From: Flavivirga jejuensis
GTDB taxonomy: Bacteria; Bacteroidota; Bacteroidia; Flavobacteriales; Flavobacteriaceae
NCBI RefSeq assembly: GCF_030540765.1
Contig: NZ_JAUOEL010000006.1
Span: forward strand, 310,001-374,000
DNA length: 64,000 nt
Direction of reading: 5' to 3'
Numbering within the stretch: position 1 is the first letter of the stretch; each line of letters starts with the position of its first letter. The position numbers and the translations under genes are program-made. Shown piece after piece: positions 1 through 7,423 of the stretch. Below the pieces are notes generated by a model, which did not search any database, had not been told where the DNA came from, and saw only the letters and a program-made list of their open reading frames with translations.

Positions 1-1091
1 TACGATTTAATAATTTATGGTCTAACCCTACTTGTACACCAACACGTGCAGGTATACTTACTGGTAAATATGGATACAACACTGGTGTGACTCAAGTTGG
101 CGACGAACTATCTACTTCTGAAACCTCATTACAAGCATATTTAGATTCAAATACCAATTCGGCTTATAGCCATGCAGTAGTCGGGAAATGGCATCTATCA
201 AATAACGCTAATCATCCAAATAACATGGGGATTAATTATTACGCTGGAACTTTAGGAGGTGGCGTACCTTCATATACTAATTGGAGTTTGAATATAAATG
301 GTACAACAACAACATCTACAGAATACATTACTACAAAACTTACCGATTTGGCTATAGACTGGGTTAATGACCAAACAAAGCCTTGGTTTTTATGGTTAGC
401 TTATAACGCACCACATACGCCTTTTCACTTACCTCCTGATGATTTACATTCTCAGGGAGTATTAGCATCAGACCAAACAAGCATTGATGCAAATCCTTTA
501 CCTTATTATTTGGCAGCTATTGAAGCTTTAGATACTGAAATGGGGAGGTTAATAAGTGCCATGTCTCAGGAAGAAAAAGATAATACCATAATCATTTTTA
601 TTGGTGATAATGGTACTCCAAATCAAGTAGCACAGGAATATGTTTCTATGCGTACTAAAGGAACGGTATATCAAGGCGGTGTTAATGTACCTATGATTAT
701 TTCTGGTAAAGGTGTTACCCGAATAAACGCTACTGAAGATGCTTTAATAAACACTACTGATTTGTTTGCTACCATAGCGAATATAGCTGGGGTAGACATT
801 ACTGAAATCAACGACAGTCAAAGTTTTAAAACATTATTATCGGGTTCTGGTACAGCTACAAGAGATTATACGTATACCGAGATTGGAAAAACATCTGGAA
901 GTGATTACACTATTAGAAATGCAACCCATAAATACATTAGCTTTTACGATGGTTCGGAAGCTTTTTACGATTTAAGCAGTAATCCGTTAGAAGCTCCTAA
1001 TTTATTAAACGCAAACCAATTGCCACTTAGTGCATCAAACAGCTCAATAAAAGATGCATTAACTACAAAGTTATCAGAGATTAGAAATTAA
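1..1091 (+). CDS. Sulfatase (formylglycine-dependent), 5' part outside window
   Basis: Arylsulfatase-family hydrolase that removes sulfate esters, in marine flavobacteria usually from algal polysaccharides. The open frame runs in from the window edge (frame of base 3). Its first residues contain the sulfatase signature C-T-P-T-R-A-G-I-L-T-G, with the cysteine that is matured to formylglycine at codon 33-35. A second family signature, VVGKWHL, follows at about 178-198. Further on are the HTPFHLP and GDNGTP segments typical of the metal-binding alkaline-phosphatase fold. About 360 residues are visible. The signal peptide and N-terminal metal ligands must lie upstream. Family is certain; the substrate cannot be read from the sequence. 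Confidence 0.93.
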   Translation, partial: RFNNLWSNPTCTPTRAGILTGKYGYNTGVTQVGDELSTSETSLQAYLDSNTNSAYSHAVVGKWHLSNNANHPNNMGINYYAGTLGGGVPSYTNWSLNINGTTTTSTEYITTKLTDLAIDWVNDQTKPWFLWLAYNAPHTPFHLPPDDLHSQGVLASDQTSIDANPLPYYLAAIEALDTEMGRLISAMSQEEKDNTIIIFIGDNGTPNQVAQEYVSMRTKGTVYQGGVNVPMIISGKGVTRINATEDALINTTDLFATIANIAGVDITEINDSQSFKTLLSGSGTATRDYTYTEIGKTSGSDYTIRNATHKYISFYDGSEAFYDLSSNPLEAPNLLNANQLPLSASNSSIKDALTTKLSEIRN

Positions 1092-1162
1092 GTTTTATTA
1101 GTTTATACTTATTCCGTAACAGATTTAATACCTTTTATTGGTCTCAATTTTTGTTAAGCTTT

Positions 1163-1214
1163 AGTGTATTTCGCTTTCAACTTCTAAAAATTTTTGAAAT
1201 GAAAGTTTATCACT
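1163..1214 (-). repeat. Dispersed hairpin element, copy 1
   Basis: In the 302-bp gap after the sulfatase gene. Nested inverted arms AGTG/CACT (1163-1166, 1211-1214) and CTTTCA/TGAAAG (1174-1179, 1200-1205) enclose the core TTCTAAAAATTTTTGA (1182-1197). Read on the minus strand, the core and the following GCGAAATACACTA match elements at 43868-43910 and 47990-48046. Nothing else was recognised in 1092-1393. Confidence 0.6.
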
Positions 1215-1393
1215 TTTTAGACAGATGTTTGTTGCTACAATCTATTGAAAAACCTCAAAACTTTAACAAAACTTAAGTATTAATTTGATACATAATAAAC
1301 CGTTTTATTATATTTAATATAATTCTAATACAAATTAGAAAATAATTTACGCTTAAGGGTACCTACTTAAAAAGTAATTCGTTTTTTTGAAAT

Positions 1394-2407
1394 ATGAAAA
1401 TTAATGATAAATCAAAAACGACAAGTTACCTAGCTTCAAACGATAGGTATACTACTATGACTTACAATAGGTCTGGAAAAAGTGGCGTGCTTTTACCTGC
1501 AATCTCATTAGGTTTATGGCATAATTTTGGCTTTGTTGATAGCATACAAAATGGTAGAGAGATTATTAGATGTGCTTTCGATCTAGGTATTACTCATTTA
1601 GATCTGGCGAATAACTACGGACCTCCATACGGATCTGCCGAAGAAAATTTTGGTACCATCTTTAAAAAAGATTTTAAGCCTTATAGAGATGAATTGTTTA
1701 TTGCTACCAAAGCTGGTTACGATATGTGGCCAGGGCCTTATGGTGATTGGGGCTCCAGAAAGTATTTAATATCAAGTTTAGACCAAAGTTTAAAACGTAT
1801 GGGGTTAGATTATGTGGATATTTTTTATCACCATAGACCCGATCCAGATACTCCTTTAGAAGAAACTATGGGAGCACTGGCAGATATTGTACGACAAGGA
1901 AAAGCACTCTATGTTGGTATTTCTAATTATGCACCAGAAGAGACCCAAAAAGCTGCCGATATTCTTAAACGTTTAAACGTGCCTTTTGTATTACATCAAG
2001 CGCGTTATTCTATGTTCGATCGTTGGGTGGAAGATGGACTTTTAAATACTTTGGAACAAAATGGTGTAGGTTGTATTGCATTTTCGCCACTGGCTCAAGG
2101 TCTATTAACCGAAAAGTATTTAAAAGGGATTCCTGAAGGCTCCAGAGCTGCTAAAGACCTCACCTATTTAAATGTAGATACTGTAAATAGTCATATTGAA
2201 AAAATTCAACATTTAAATACGATAGCCCAAGAGCGTGGGCAAAAGTTATCGCAAATGGCCATTGCATGGATTTTAAGACAACCACAAGTGGCATCTGTTT
2301 TAATAGGAGCCAGTTCTCCTAATCAATTAAAAGAAAATATAAAGGCTGCAGAGCATTTAAGTTTTTCTGAAGAGGAATTAAGGTTGATTGACAAGATAGT
2401 TTCTTAG
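1394..2407 (+). CDS. gpr: Aldo/keto reductase, YghZ-type (L-glyceraldehyde 3-phosphate reductase)
   Basis: NADPH-dependent cytosolic aldo/keto reductase. It resembles E. coli YghZ along its whole length, in segments such as LPAISLGLWHNFG, FDLGITHLDLANNYGPP, TKAGYDMWPGPYG and VLIGASSPNQL. The AKR catalytic tetrad is visible: D70, Y75, K106 and H147. YghZ reduces L-glyceraldehyde 3-phosphate and methylglyoxal, so detoxification is the likely role. The ATG at 1394 gives about 10 residues more than YghZ at the N-terminus; Met22 is an alternative start. The gene stands alone, followed by an acetyltransferase remnant and a strong hairpin. Family is certain; substrate follows from homology. Confidence 0.9.
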   Translation: MKINDKSKTTSYLASNDRYTTMTYNRSGKSGVLLPAISLGLWHNFGFVDSIQNGREIIRCAFDLGITHLDLANNYGPPYGSAEENFGTIFKKDFKPYRDELFIATKAGYDMWPGPYGDWGSRKYLISSLDQSLKRMGLDYVDIFYHHRPDPDTPLEETMGALADIVRQGKALYVGISNYAPEETQKAADILKRLNVPFVLHQARYSMFDRWVEDGLLNTLEQNGVGCIAFSPLAQGLLTEKYLKGIPEGSRAAKDLTYLNVDTVNSHIEKIQHLNTIAQERGQKLSQMAIAWILRQPQVASVLIGASSPNQLKENIKAAEHLSFSEEELRLIDKIVS

Positions 2408-2478
2408 ATTTAATCGTTTTTACAGATAACGAAAGAGCTATTAGGTTATACACAAAAGAAGGTTTTCTAAAAAGAAAA
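2404..2478 (+). pseudogene. Remnant of a GNAT N-acetyltransferase C-terminus
   Basis: Overlapping the end of the aldo/keto reductase in another frame, the sequence reads VFTDNERAIRLYTKEGF. This is the acetyl-CoA-binding and C-terminal strand pattern of GNAT enzymes (N-ERAI-LY-K-GF). It is closed by TGA at 2479-2481, and no N-terminal part is present. It is best explained as a fossil left by a deletion. It is too short to be sure. Confidence 0.5.
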
Positions 2479-2491
2479 TGAGGTGAAAACC

Positions 2492-2550
2492 AAATGAAGG
2501 GAATCGTTCTGTTTATAGACATAACATAAACAGAACGATTCCCTTCATTT
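2492..2550. terminator. Long perfect hairpin between convergent genes
   Basis: The arms 2492-2516 and 2526-2550 are perfect reverse complements over 25 bp with a 9-nt loop (2517-2525). The arms begin with AAA and end with TTT. The hairpin lies between the convergent aldo/keto reductase gene and the secreted-protein gene, so it can serve as a bidirectional terminator. A stem this long is unusual for a simple terminator. Confidence 0.8.
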
Positions 2551-2555
2551 CTTTC

Positions 2556-3236
2556 TTATTCCTTTATTACAATAATAGTTGCTTTTACACCAGTAGCAAG
2601 ATTCCAACGGTTTGAAGAAATAAGGTTTCCTAAATCATCTACAACTTTAAATTCAGCTGTATTGGGTCCAGACTCTCCTTGATTTAAAGCTAAGAAATCT
2701 ATCTTGTTAAAACCTTTTTGTAAGTCGAGTTTAAATCCTTTAAAACCACCTGTTAAAAATACTCTGGGATGAATAATATCATCATTTATTAAAACCCGAA
2801 TAACATCTCCATCAACAAAACCATGATCTCGGTATACAACATTAATAAACTTTGCCTTACTTTTAAAATCACCAAAATACTGATCTGTGCTACTACCGTT
2901 TTTCATTTCCAACTCTTCTTCACTTAGCTTTAACTGATCAAAACCTTTATTAATGCGGTCTACATAAAGTTCACCAGGGTTACCAAACGTCTCGCCTCCT
3001 AACATAGAAAACTCTTTTTTTGGCATATTAAGATTAGTCGTATTACGAGGTATATTGATATTATTGAGACTTGTGCTGTTATTAGTAGGTTTAGACGGTA
3101 ATGGTAAATTAGAATCTAATGAATCTTTTTTACTTTTCACTGCAGGAATAGTAATAGACTTTTGTTTCGTATCAATCTGAGCATGTGTTGATAACGAAAA
3201 AATAAAACATATAAAAAATGAAAAATAAAGTCTCAT
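2556..3236 (-). CDS. Secreted protein of unknown function
   Basis: 226 residues from an ATG. The N-terminus MRLYFSFFICFIFSLSTHAQ is a clear Sec signal peptide ending at A-Q. It is followed by a low-complexity Ser/Asn/Pro linker (about 30-80). The C-terminal half (about 85-226) is predicted beta-rich, with alternating segments such as GDVIRVLINDDIIHP and FKLDLQKGFNKIDFLALNQGESGPNTA, and looks like a compact beta-sandwich. I do not recognise a named family. The gene is monocistronic: it converges on the hairpin at 2492-2550, and the region upstream of its start is the tiny-ORF island. An export or cell-surface role is inferred from the signal peptide only. Confidence 0.75.
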   Translation of the reverse strand: MRLYFSFFICFIFSLSTHAQIDTKQKSITIPAVKSKKDSLDSNLPLPSKPTNNSTSLNNINIPRNTTNLNMPKKEFSMLGGETFGNPGELYVDRINKGFDQLKLSEEELEMKNGSSTDQYFGDFKSKAKFINVVYRDHGFVDGDVIRVLINDDIIHPRVFLTGGFKGFKLDLQKGFNKIDFLALNQGESGPNTAEFKVVDDLGNLISSNRWNLATGVKATIIVIKE

Positions 3237-3411
3237 TTGTTATTTAATAATATTATTGAATTAATAGGTATAATATATTCCAAAGATATTTTTTTATCTT
3301 AAAACTTATATACTCTTTTATATATTTTGTATTCATTTAACACAATAACCATTCCTAAAATAGATTAAAAGTCTAAAAAAGCGTCTATTACTTACTATTA
3401 CCCTATCAAAA

Positions 3412-3440
3412 TTGTTAAAATATGTTAATTTATTACTTTG
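3412..3440 (+). promoter_or_regulatory. Bacteroidota-type promoter of the tiny-ORF island
   Basis: TTG (3412-3414), 19 bases, then TACTTTG (3434-3440). This is one base short of the TAnnTTTG -7 consensus, with the expected spacing to the -33 element. Predicted transcription start is near 3447, about 64 nt before the first tiny ORF. In 3237-3410 I see only AT-rich DNA. Confidence 0.5.
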
Positions 3441-3510
3441 TTATACATAGTACTGTAACACTTTTAATTTATGGTCGTCTATCTAGTATAACCAATTAAA
3501 AATAACAATT

Positions 3511-3597
3511 ATGAGAACTTTAAACAACAATCAATTATCAGGAACATTAACTGGAACTAAAAGTAATAAATGGAATAATAAAAGACGCTTTAGATAA
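3511..3597 (+). CDS. Tiny basic peptide, 28 aa (family A, member 1)
   Basis: ATG to TAA, 28 residues, net charge about +7 with no acidic residue. It shares N7-Q-L-S-G-T-L13 and the C-terminal motif W21-N-x-K-R-R-[FY]-R28 with the ORFs at 3674 and 4466, while the DNA differs at many positions. Conservation of protein length and motif despite DNA divergence supports translation. The stop codon lies inside an imperfect hairpin formed by AGACGCTT and AAGCCGTTCT. It has no signal peptide and no known homologue that I recognise. It could be a leader/attenuator peptide, a bacteriocin-like peptide or a toxin. Confidence 0.55.
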   Translation: MRTLNNNQLSGTLTGTKSNKWNNKRRFR

Positions 3598-3620
3598 GCC
3601 GTTCTATATTGCTAAACAAC

Positions 3621-3660
<40 letters not shown>

Positions 3661-3673
3661 TAAATCAGAAATC

Positions 3674-3760
3674 ATGAGAACATTACACAGTAATCAATTA
3701 AGTGGTACTTTAAACAATACAAAAAGTTACAACTGGAACAGCAAAAGACGTTACAGATAA
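3674..3760 (+). CDS. Tiny basic peptide, 28 aa (family A, member 2)
   Basis: 28 codons. Net charge is about +6 with no acidic residue, and it has the family motif W-N-S-K-R-R-Y-R at the C-terminus. It is identical in protein sequence to the ORF at 4466; the two differ by one synonymous base (AAC/AAT at codon 14). The codons for K-R-R-Y form the left arm of a terminator-like hairpin, and the stop codon TAA is the end of its loop. Function unknown. The architecture suggests that a ribosome finishing this ORF would open the hairpin. Confidence 0.6.
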   Translation: MRTLHSNQLSGTLNNTKSYNWNSKRRYR

Positions 3761-3772
3761 GTAGCGTCTTTT
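3743..3772 (+). terminator. Hairpin with the ORF stop codon in its loop (copy A)
   Basis: AAAAGACGTTAC (3743-3754), loop AGATAA (3755-3760), GTAGCGTCTTTT (3761-3772). Eleven of 12 bp pair and the right arm ends in TTTT. The loop ends with the TAA stop codon of the 28-aa ORF. Confidence 0.7.
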
Positions 3773-3815
3773 AAAACAAAAAAAACGTTCATCAATCAAT
3801 TAAATAATCAAAAAA

Positions 3816-3950
3816 ATGAAATCAACTACCAAAATATCTAGATGCTTAAATAGTATCACGCAAGACAATTTATTTACTAATAGGATAATACCTAATCATA
3901 TTAATTCGCATGTTGATGCTTGGAGGCGGTTAAAGCGCTTTGCTTATTAA
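3816..3950 (+). CDS. Tiny basic peptide, 44 aa (family B, member 1)
   Basis: ATG to TAA, 44 residues, ending W36-R-R-L-K-R-F-A-Y44. This resembles the W-N-x-K-R-R-[FY] tail of the 28-aa family. It has a single cysteine (C10) and no signal peptide. The copy at 4607 differs by one synonymous change and P26S. It follows the 28-aa ORF by 55 nt in both blocks, so the A-B order is a conserved unit. Function unknown. Confidence 0.55.
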   Translation: MKSTTKISRCLNSITQDNLFTNRIIPNHINSHVDAWRRLKRFAY

Positions 3951-4267
3951 CCCTTTATTAAGAGTATGGATAAAAAACACTGTTTCTTTTTTCTTAAATA
4001 TGACTTTCTTTTAACTGTGCTTTATATCTAAAACCAATTTTGACAATTTATTAATTGAATAGTTAGTAAATACAAAAAGCTGTTTATTTTTAAACATTTT
4101 TTTGCTTGGCTTTAACCATTAAATATTAATTATAGTTAAACAAAAAATATACTTATGAGTAAATTTATAGATGTTTAGTTAAAAATATTATTGATTTATG
4201 ATGTTTTGTTCTACTACAACATATACCAAAGAAACTAATACTTTTCAATGTTAAAAGTTATAAAAAT

Positions 4268-4295
4268 GAAGTTACTCTATTTCTAAAGTAGCTTC
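4268..4295 (+). terminator. Terminator-like hairpin closing block A
   Basis: GAAGTTACT, 10-nt loop, AGTAGCTTC followed by TTTCTT. There is one non-Watson-Crick pair in this copy; copies B and C have a perfect 9-bp stem. It probably ends transcription of the tiny-ORF unit. Confidence 0.55.
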
Positions 4296-4410
4296 TTTCT
4301 TAATTTATTTTAATTTCTTATACTTAGTACTCTACAAACGAAGCCCACTAGTTGACTCAATAAAAAAGCTTTCTTTTTTTATTATTTTAGTCCCGTTTTA
4401 CTTACTCAAT

Positions 4411-4460
4411 ACGGCACTCGTCAAAGACGAAGCGCTAGCGCATACGAGGACTAACGGGGG
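4411..4460 (+). repeat. REP-like palindromic element 1
   Basis: ACGGCACTCGTC, AAA, GACGAAGCGCTAGCGC, ATACGAGGAC and a terminal G-run. TCGTC/GACGA form a stem, and AGCGCTAGCGC is itself palindromic. It is of the same family as the elements flanking the RAYT gene at 6371-6928. Confidence 0.75.
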
Positions 4461-4465
4461 AAATC

Positions 4466-4552
4466 ATGAGAACATTACACAGTAATCAATTAAGTGGTAC
4501 TTTAAATAATACAAAAAGTTACAACTGGAACAGCAAAAGACGTTACAGATAA
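4466..4552 (+). CDS. Tiny basic peptide, 28 aa (family A, member 3)
   Basis: Protein identical to the ORF at 3674-3760, with one synonymous difference. It lies directly after the REP-like element 1, so its upstream leader differs from that of member 2: the ATCA microsatellite is absent. The stop codon again ends the hairpin loop (4547-4552). Function unknown. Confidence 0.55.
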   Translation: MRTLHSNQLSGTLNNTKSYNWNSKRRYR

Positions 4553-4564
4553 GTAGCGTCTTTT
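4535..4564 (+). terminator. Hairpin with the ORF stop codon in its loop (copy B)
   Basis: AAAAGACGTTAC, loop AGATAA, GTAGCGTCTTTT, as at 3743-3772. It is fully conserved in the duplicate. Confidence 0.7.
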
Positions 4565-4606
4565 AAAACAAAAAAAGGTTCATCAATCAATTAAATAATC
4601 AAAAAA

Positions 4607-4741
4607 ATGAAATCAACTACCAAAATATCTAGATGCTTAAATAGTATCACGCAAGACAATTTATTTACTAATAGGATTATATCTAATCATATTAATTCGC
4701 ATGTTGATGCTTGGAGGCGGTTAAAGCGCTTTGCTTATTAA
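4607..4741 (+). CDS. Tiny basic peptide, 44 aa (family B, member 2)
   Basis: 44 codons, same as 3816-3950 except P26S and one synonymous change. The intact frame in both copies, with the W-R-R-L-K-R-F-A-Y tail, weakly supports coding. Function unknown. Confidence 0.5.
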   Translation: MKSTTKISRCLNSITQDNLFTNRIISNHINSHVDAWRRLKRFAY

Positions 4742-5059
4742 CCCTTTATTAAGAGTATGGATAAAAAACACTGTTTCTTTTTTCTTAAATATGACTTTCT
4801 TTTAACTGTGCTTTATATCTAAAACCAATTTTGACAATTTATTAATTGAATAGTTAGTAAATACAAAAAGCTGTTTATTTTTAAACATTTTTTTGCTTGG
4901 CTTTAACCATTAAATATTAATTATAGTTAAACAAAAAATATACTTATGAGTAAATTTATAGATGTTTAGTTAAAAATATTGTTGATTTATGATGCTTTCT
5001 TCTACTACAACATATACCCAAAAAACTAATACTTTTCAATGTTAAAAGCTATAAATAAT

Positions 5060-5087
5060 GAAGCTACTCTATTTCTAAAGTAGCTTC
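5060..5087 (+). terminator. Terminator-like hairpin closing block B
   Basis: GAAGCTACT, loop of 10, AGTAGCTTC, then TTTCTT. Perfect 9-bp stem. Confidence 0.6.
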
Positions 5088-5202
5088 TTTCTTAATTTAT
5101 TTTAATTTCTTATACTTAGTACTCTACAAACGAAGCCCACTAGTTGGCTCAATAAAAAAGCTTTCTTTTTTTATTATTTTAGTCCCGTTTTACTTACTCA
5201 AT

Positions 5203-5249
5203 ACGGCACTCGTCAAAGACGAAGCGCTAGCGCATACGAGGACTAGCGG
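5203..5249 (+). repeat. REP-like palindromic element 2
   Basis: Same sequence as element 1 (ACGGCACTCGTC through ATACGAGGACTAGCGG). It marks the B/C block junction. Confidence 0.75.
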
Positions 5250-5319
5250 TGATGTTTTGTTCTACTACAACATATACCAAAGAAACTAACACTTTTCAAT
5301 GTTAAAAGTTATAAATAAT

Positions 5320-5347
5320 GAAGCTACTCTATTTCTAAAGTAGCTTC
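5320..5347 (+). terminator. Terminator-like hairpin in copy C
   Basis: GAAGCTACT, loop of 10, AGTAGCTTC, then TTTCTT. Perfect 9-bp stem. Confidence 0.55.
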
Positions 5348-5465
5348 TTTCTTAATTTATTTTAATTTCTTATACTTAGTACTTACTCTACAAACGAAGC
5401 CAACTAGTTGACTCAATAAAAAAGCTTTTTTTATTATTATTTTAGTTCCGTTTTACTTACTCAAT

Positions 5466-5515
5466 ACGGCACTCGTCAAAGACGAAGCGCTAGCGCATAC
5501 GAGGACTAGCGGGGA
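5466..5515 (+). repeat. REP-like palindromic element 3
   Basis: Third copy of the ACGGCACTCGTC ... GCGCTAGCGC ... ACGAGGAC element, ending in a G-run. Confidence 0.75.
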
Positions 5516-5733
5516 AAATAGACTAATAGTATAATTTTCCAACTACAAAACCATTATTTTCATTACTCAACAATAACACAAATAACCAAATTCACATCAA
5601 AAATATATACTATATAAAACAAAACAGGCATACTTATATACACCTGTTGTTTTAATATATTTAAATTACTTTTAATTGATTATTAGTAGTTTAAATATAT
5701 ATATGACTCTAACAACTAATTTGAGTTAGTACC

Positions 5734-6207
5734 CTAATCTGTACCATTACCACTATTACCATACTTATTAAAGCGCATACTTAAGACCAATTGGTTATGA
5801 ACAATATCCGCAGGATAAAATGAATCTATCTCATAAAAAAAAACTTCTCCAGATTTAAGGTTGTATTTGAATACTTTTGTCTTTCCTTCCGCAATTTCTT
5901 TGTTACTTGAGAAGTAGGACTTATCCGAATTCAAAAATTCTTTATATTTCATGGAGTATTTCTTTCCTTCAAATAAACTATAAAGTGATTGAGTTGTTGC
6001 TAGTATATAATTTCCATTTTTACACTTACAATCAAGAATAGGTAATTCGTTATCTAAAAAATCAAATCTATTGTTTGAATTGAAATCTGCAATATTTAAA
6101 AACACATTTGTATTTAAAGCATCATTATTTGTTTTCATTTTTTTTAAATCTCCATAACGAGAAATCAAATTATCCACTATTAATTTATGCATTTCATAAT
6201 CTTTCAT
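5734..6207 (-). CDS. Hypothetical protein
   Basis: 157 residues from an ATG, with no signal peptide or membrane segment. It begins MKDYEMHKLIVDNLISRYGD. A beta-rich middle follows, with ILDCKCKNGNYILATTQSLYSLFEGKKYSM. It ends in a Gly/Asn-rich tail, NKYGNSGNGTD. I recognise no family. It sits alone between REP-like elements 3 and 4 inside an accessory island rich in repeats, so it is probably mobile cargo or strain-variable. The open frame is long enough and sufficiently ordered in composition to be a real gene, but function cannot be given. Confidence 0.6.
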   Translation of the reverse strand: MKDYEMHKLIVDNLISRYGDLKKMKTNNDALNTNVFLNIADFNSNNRFDFLDNELPILDCKCKNGNYILATTQSLYSLFEGKKYSMKYKEFLNSDKSYFSSNKEIAEGKTKVFKYNLKSGEVFFYEIDSFYPADIVHNQLVLSMRFNKYGNSGNGTD

Positions 6208-6295
6208 AATTATTGTATGATTTTTGTTCGTAAGAGTTCAGTCATTCCAGATTCTGTAGTTCTTATTGAAGTTTCATAACCTGCTTTTATATATG

Positions 6296-6333
6296 CCCCC
6301 CGCTAGCGCTCGTTTGCAACGAGTGCCGTGCCT
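6296..6333 (-). repeat. REP-like element 4, downstream of the RAYT gene, inverted
   Basis: C-run, CGCTAGCG, then CTCGTT-TGC-AACGAG (6-bp stem, 3-nt loop), then TGCCGTGCC. Read on the minus strand it is GGCACGGCACTCGTTGC followed by AAACGAGCGCTAGCG, so it is the inverted partner of element 5 on the other side of the transposase gene. Confidence 0.8.
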
Positions 6334-6370
6334 GTTTTTTTCATTATTAGTTTTTACCTTTATTCTAATT

Positions 6371-6928
6371 CTACCCAAAAAAGCCAATAGAGTCTATTTC
6401 TAAAACAGTATGATCCTCTTGATAATTTCTGGCACTAGAATATTTCCAATCAATAGCATTTGTTACAAAACCACTTTCTACAGGATTGTTATGAATATAA
6501 TCTATTTTTTGTTTTATTACTTTTTCACTCCATAATTCTATAGGTTTATTATGATGTTGCCAAAATTGATATTTACTCACATTACTTTGTTTTTTGCCTG
6601 CGCGTTCAAACATCCATAATAACCAGTCTTTTCTACTTTCTTGTGGATTATTTTCTATGATTTCTAAAACTTTTTTGGCTGTATGCTTTTTATAAGCTTG
6701 TATTAATTCCATGGGTTGCTCATCAGCTGAGCGGAATATAAAATGTACATGACTTGGCATAAAACAATACGCATACAATTCCATACCTTTTTCTGCTCTA
6801 CAATAATTTATGCTGTCTGCCAATACACTAAAATAAACTTGTCTTGTAAATATGTCTAACCAATATACTGTTGCAAAACTTACAAAATATAAACCACTAA
6901 GGTTATGAAATTTATACTTTCTACTCAT
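6371..6928 (-). CDS. REP-associated tyrosine transposase (RAYT), Y1/HUH family
   Basis: Single-strand transposase-like protein of the IS200/IS605 superfamily. RAYTs bind and cut REP palindromes and are thought to spread them. Numbered from a TTG 15 nt upstream, the HUH metal motif is H65-V-H67 (PSHVHFIFRS) and the conserved tyrosine motif is DY149IHNNPV, followed by DWKYSSARNY. I chose the ATG at 6928 (MSRKYKFHNLSGLYFVSFATV), the usual start for flavobacterial members; it gives 185 aa, a normal length. REP-like elements in inverted orientation lie on both sides (6296-6333 and 6991-7065), with three more in the neighbouring tandem blocks. All key residues are intact, so it may be active. Confidence 0.93.
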   Translation of the reverse strand: MSRKYKFHNLSGLYFVSFATVYWLDIFTRQVYFSVLADSINYCRAEKGMELYAYCFMPSHVHFIFRSADEQPMELIQAYKKHTAKKVLEIIENNPQESRKDWLLWMFERAGKKQSNVSKYQFWQHHNKPIELWSEKVIKQKIDYIHNNPVESGFVTNAIDWKYSSARNYQEDHTVLEIDSIGFFG

Positions 6929-6990
6929 GTCTCTAAAATACAAAAAGCTATGACATAAAAATCATAGCTTTTGTTATTTGCTTACTCAGA

Positions 6991-7065
6991 ACGGCACTCG
7001 TCAAAGACGAAGCGCTAGCGCATACGAGCACCAGCTGGGCTAGCCACACGAGGACTAACAGGGGT
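6991..7065 (+). repeat. REP-like element 5, upstream of the RAYT gene, compound
   Basis: ACGGCACTCGTC-AAA-GACGAAGCGCTAGCGC-ATACGAG as in elements 1-3. It is extended by CACCAGCTGGGCTAGCCACACGAGGAC and a G-run, so a second palindrome (CCAGCTGG) is inserted in the tail. Confidence 0.75.
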
Positions 7066-7084
7066 TGCTCCAACTCTGTCTCTA

Positions 7085-7423
7085 TTAAATCTTTGATGAC
7101 TTGTAAAGATTGTTAGACAAGTCGTCCTCATAGTCTTTAAGACTTAATCCGTCGACTCCTCCAACTCCTTTGTTAGATTTTACACGCTTAAAAGCTCGTG
7201 ATACCATCTCTTTACTGATTGGTAATGGTTTTGATTTCTCTTTAAAAATCCTACTCATATTTTGAGGTGTTTCTAAATTAAAAAAAACTTGTATAATTTG
7301 GCTTCTTCGCTCCACTTTCATTACAAAAGCTTCTTCACTACTACAAACCAATCCGCATCCTTTTGTTGCTTTGATAATTGCCTTGTTATTCCCTAACTTG
7401 AACGTTCTCTTTAACATCAACAA
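7085..7423 (-). pseudogene. Group II intron reverse transcriptase/maturase, N-terminal fragment
   Basis: The last ~50 codons read PLPISKEMVSRAFKRVKSNKGVGGVDG followed by DYEDDLSNNLYK. This is the classical N-terminal segment of LtrA-type intron-encoded proteins, just before the RT0/RT1 region. The frame then runs into unrelated sequence and stops. The rest of the RT, the maturase and any endonuclease domain (normally about 500 aa in all) is absent. The upstream part of the frame (from a TTG at 7423) is intron RNA rather than protein. Truncated and dead. Confidence 0.8.

Larger units (their letters stand above)
3671..4460 (+). repeat. Tandem block, copy A
   Basis: About 790 bp, starting just before tiny ORF 3674 and ending in the REP-like palindrome at 4411-4460. 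It is repeated with few mismatches at 4463-5249 (copy B, offset about 791-792). Its last ~260 bp occur a third time at 5250-5515 (copy C). It contains one family-A ORF with its hairpin, one family-B ORF, an AT-rich spacer, a GAAGTTACT/AGTAGCTTC hairpin and the REP. Confidence 0.9.
4463..5249 (+). repeat. Tandem block, copy B
   Basis: Near-identical repeat of 3671-4460 with the same internal order: family-A ORF, stop-in-loop hairpin, family-B ORF, spacer, 9-bp hairpin, REP. Few substitutions separate the copies, so the duplication is recent. Confidence 0.9.
5250..5515 (+). repeat. Partial tandem block, copy C
   Basis: Repeats only the last ~260 bp of blocks A and B, from the GATGTTTTGTTCTACTAC segment to the REP. 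It contains no tiny ORF, so it is a third, truncated copy. It matches copy A rather than copy B at several early positions. The 5522-5733 stretch after it is AT-rich with nothing recognised. Confidence 0.85.

Noticed and set aside
3966-4031. 21-codon ORF (MDKKHCFFFLKYDF...) after the 44-aa ORF, repeated at 4757-4822
   Set aside because: Highly hydrophobic AT-driven composition, no conserved motif beyond the block duplication, and only the first codons resemble a similar stretch at 18868. Not enough to call a gene.
4041-4072. TTGACA followed by a TA-rich stretch, like a sigma-70 -35/-10 promoter in the block spacer
   Set aside because: Bacteroidota housekeeping promoters use TTTG/TAnnTTTG instead; no such -7 box is present there.
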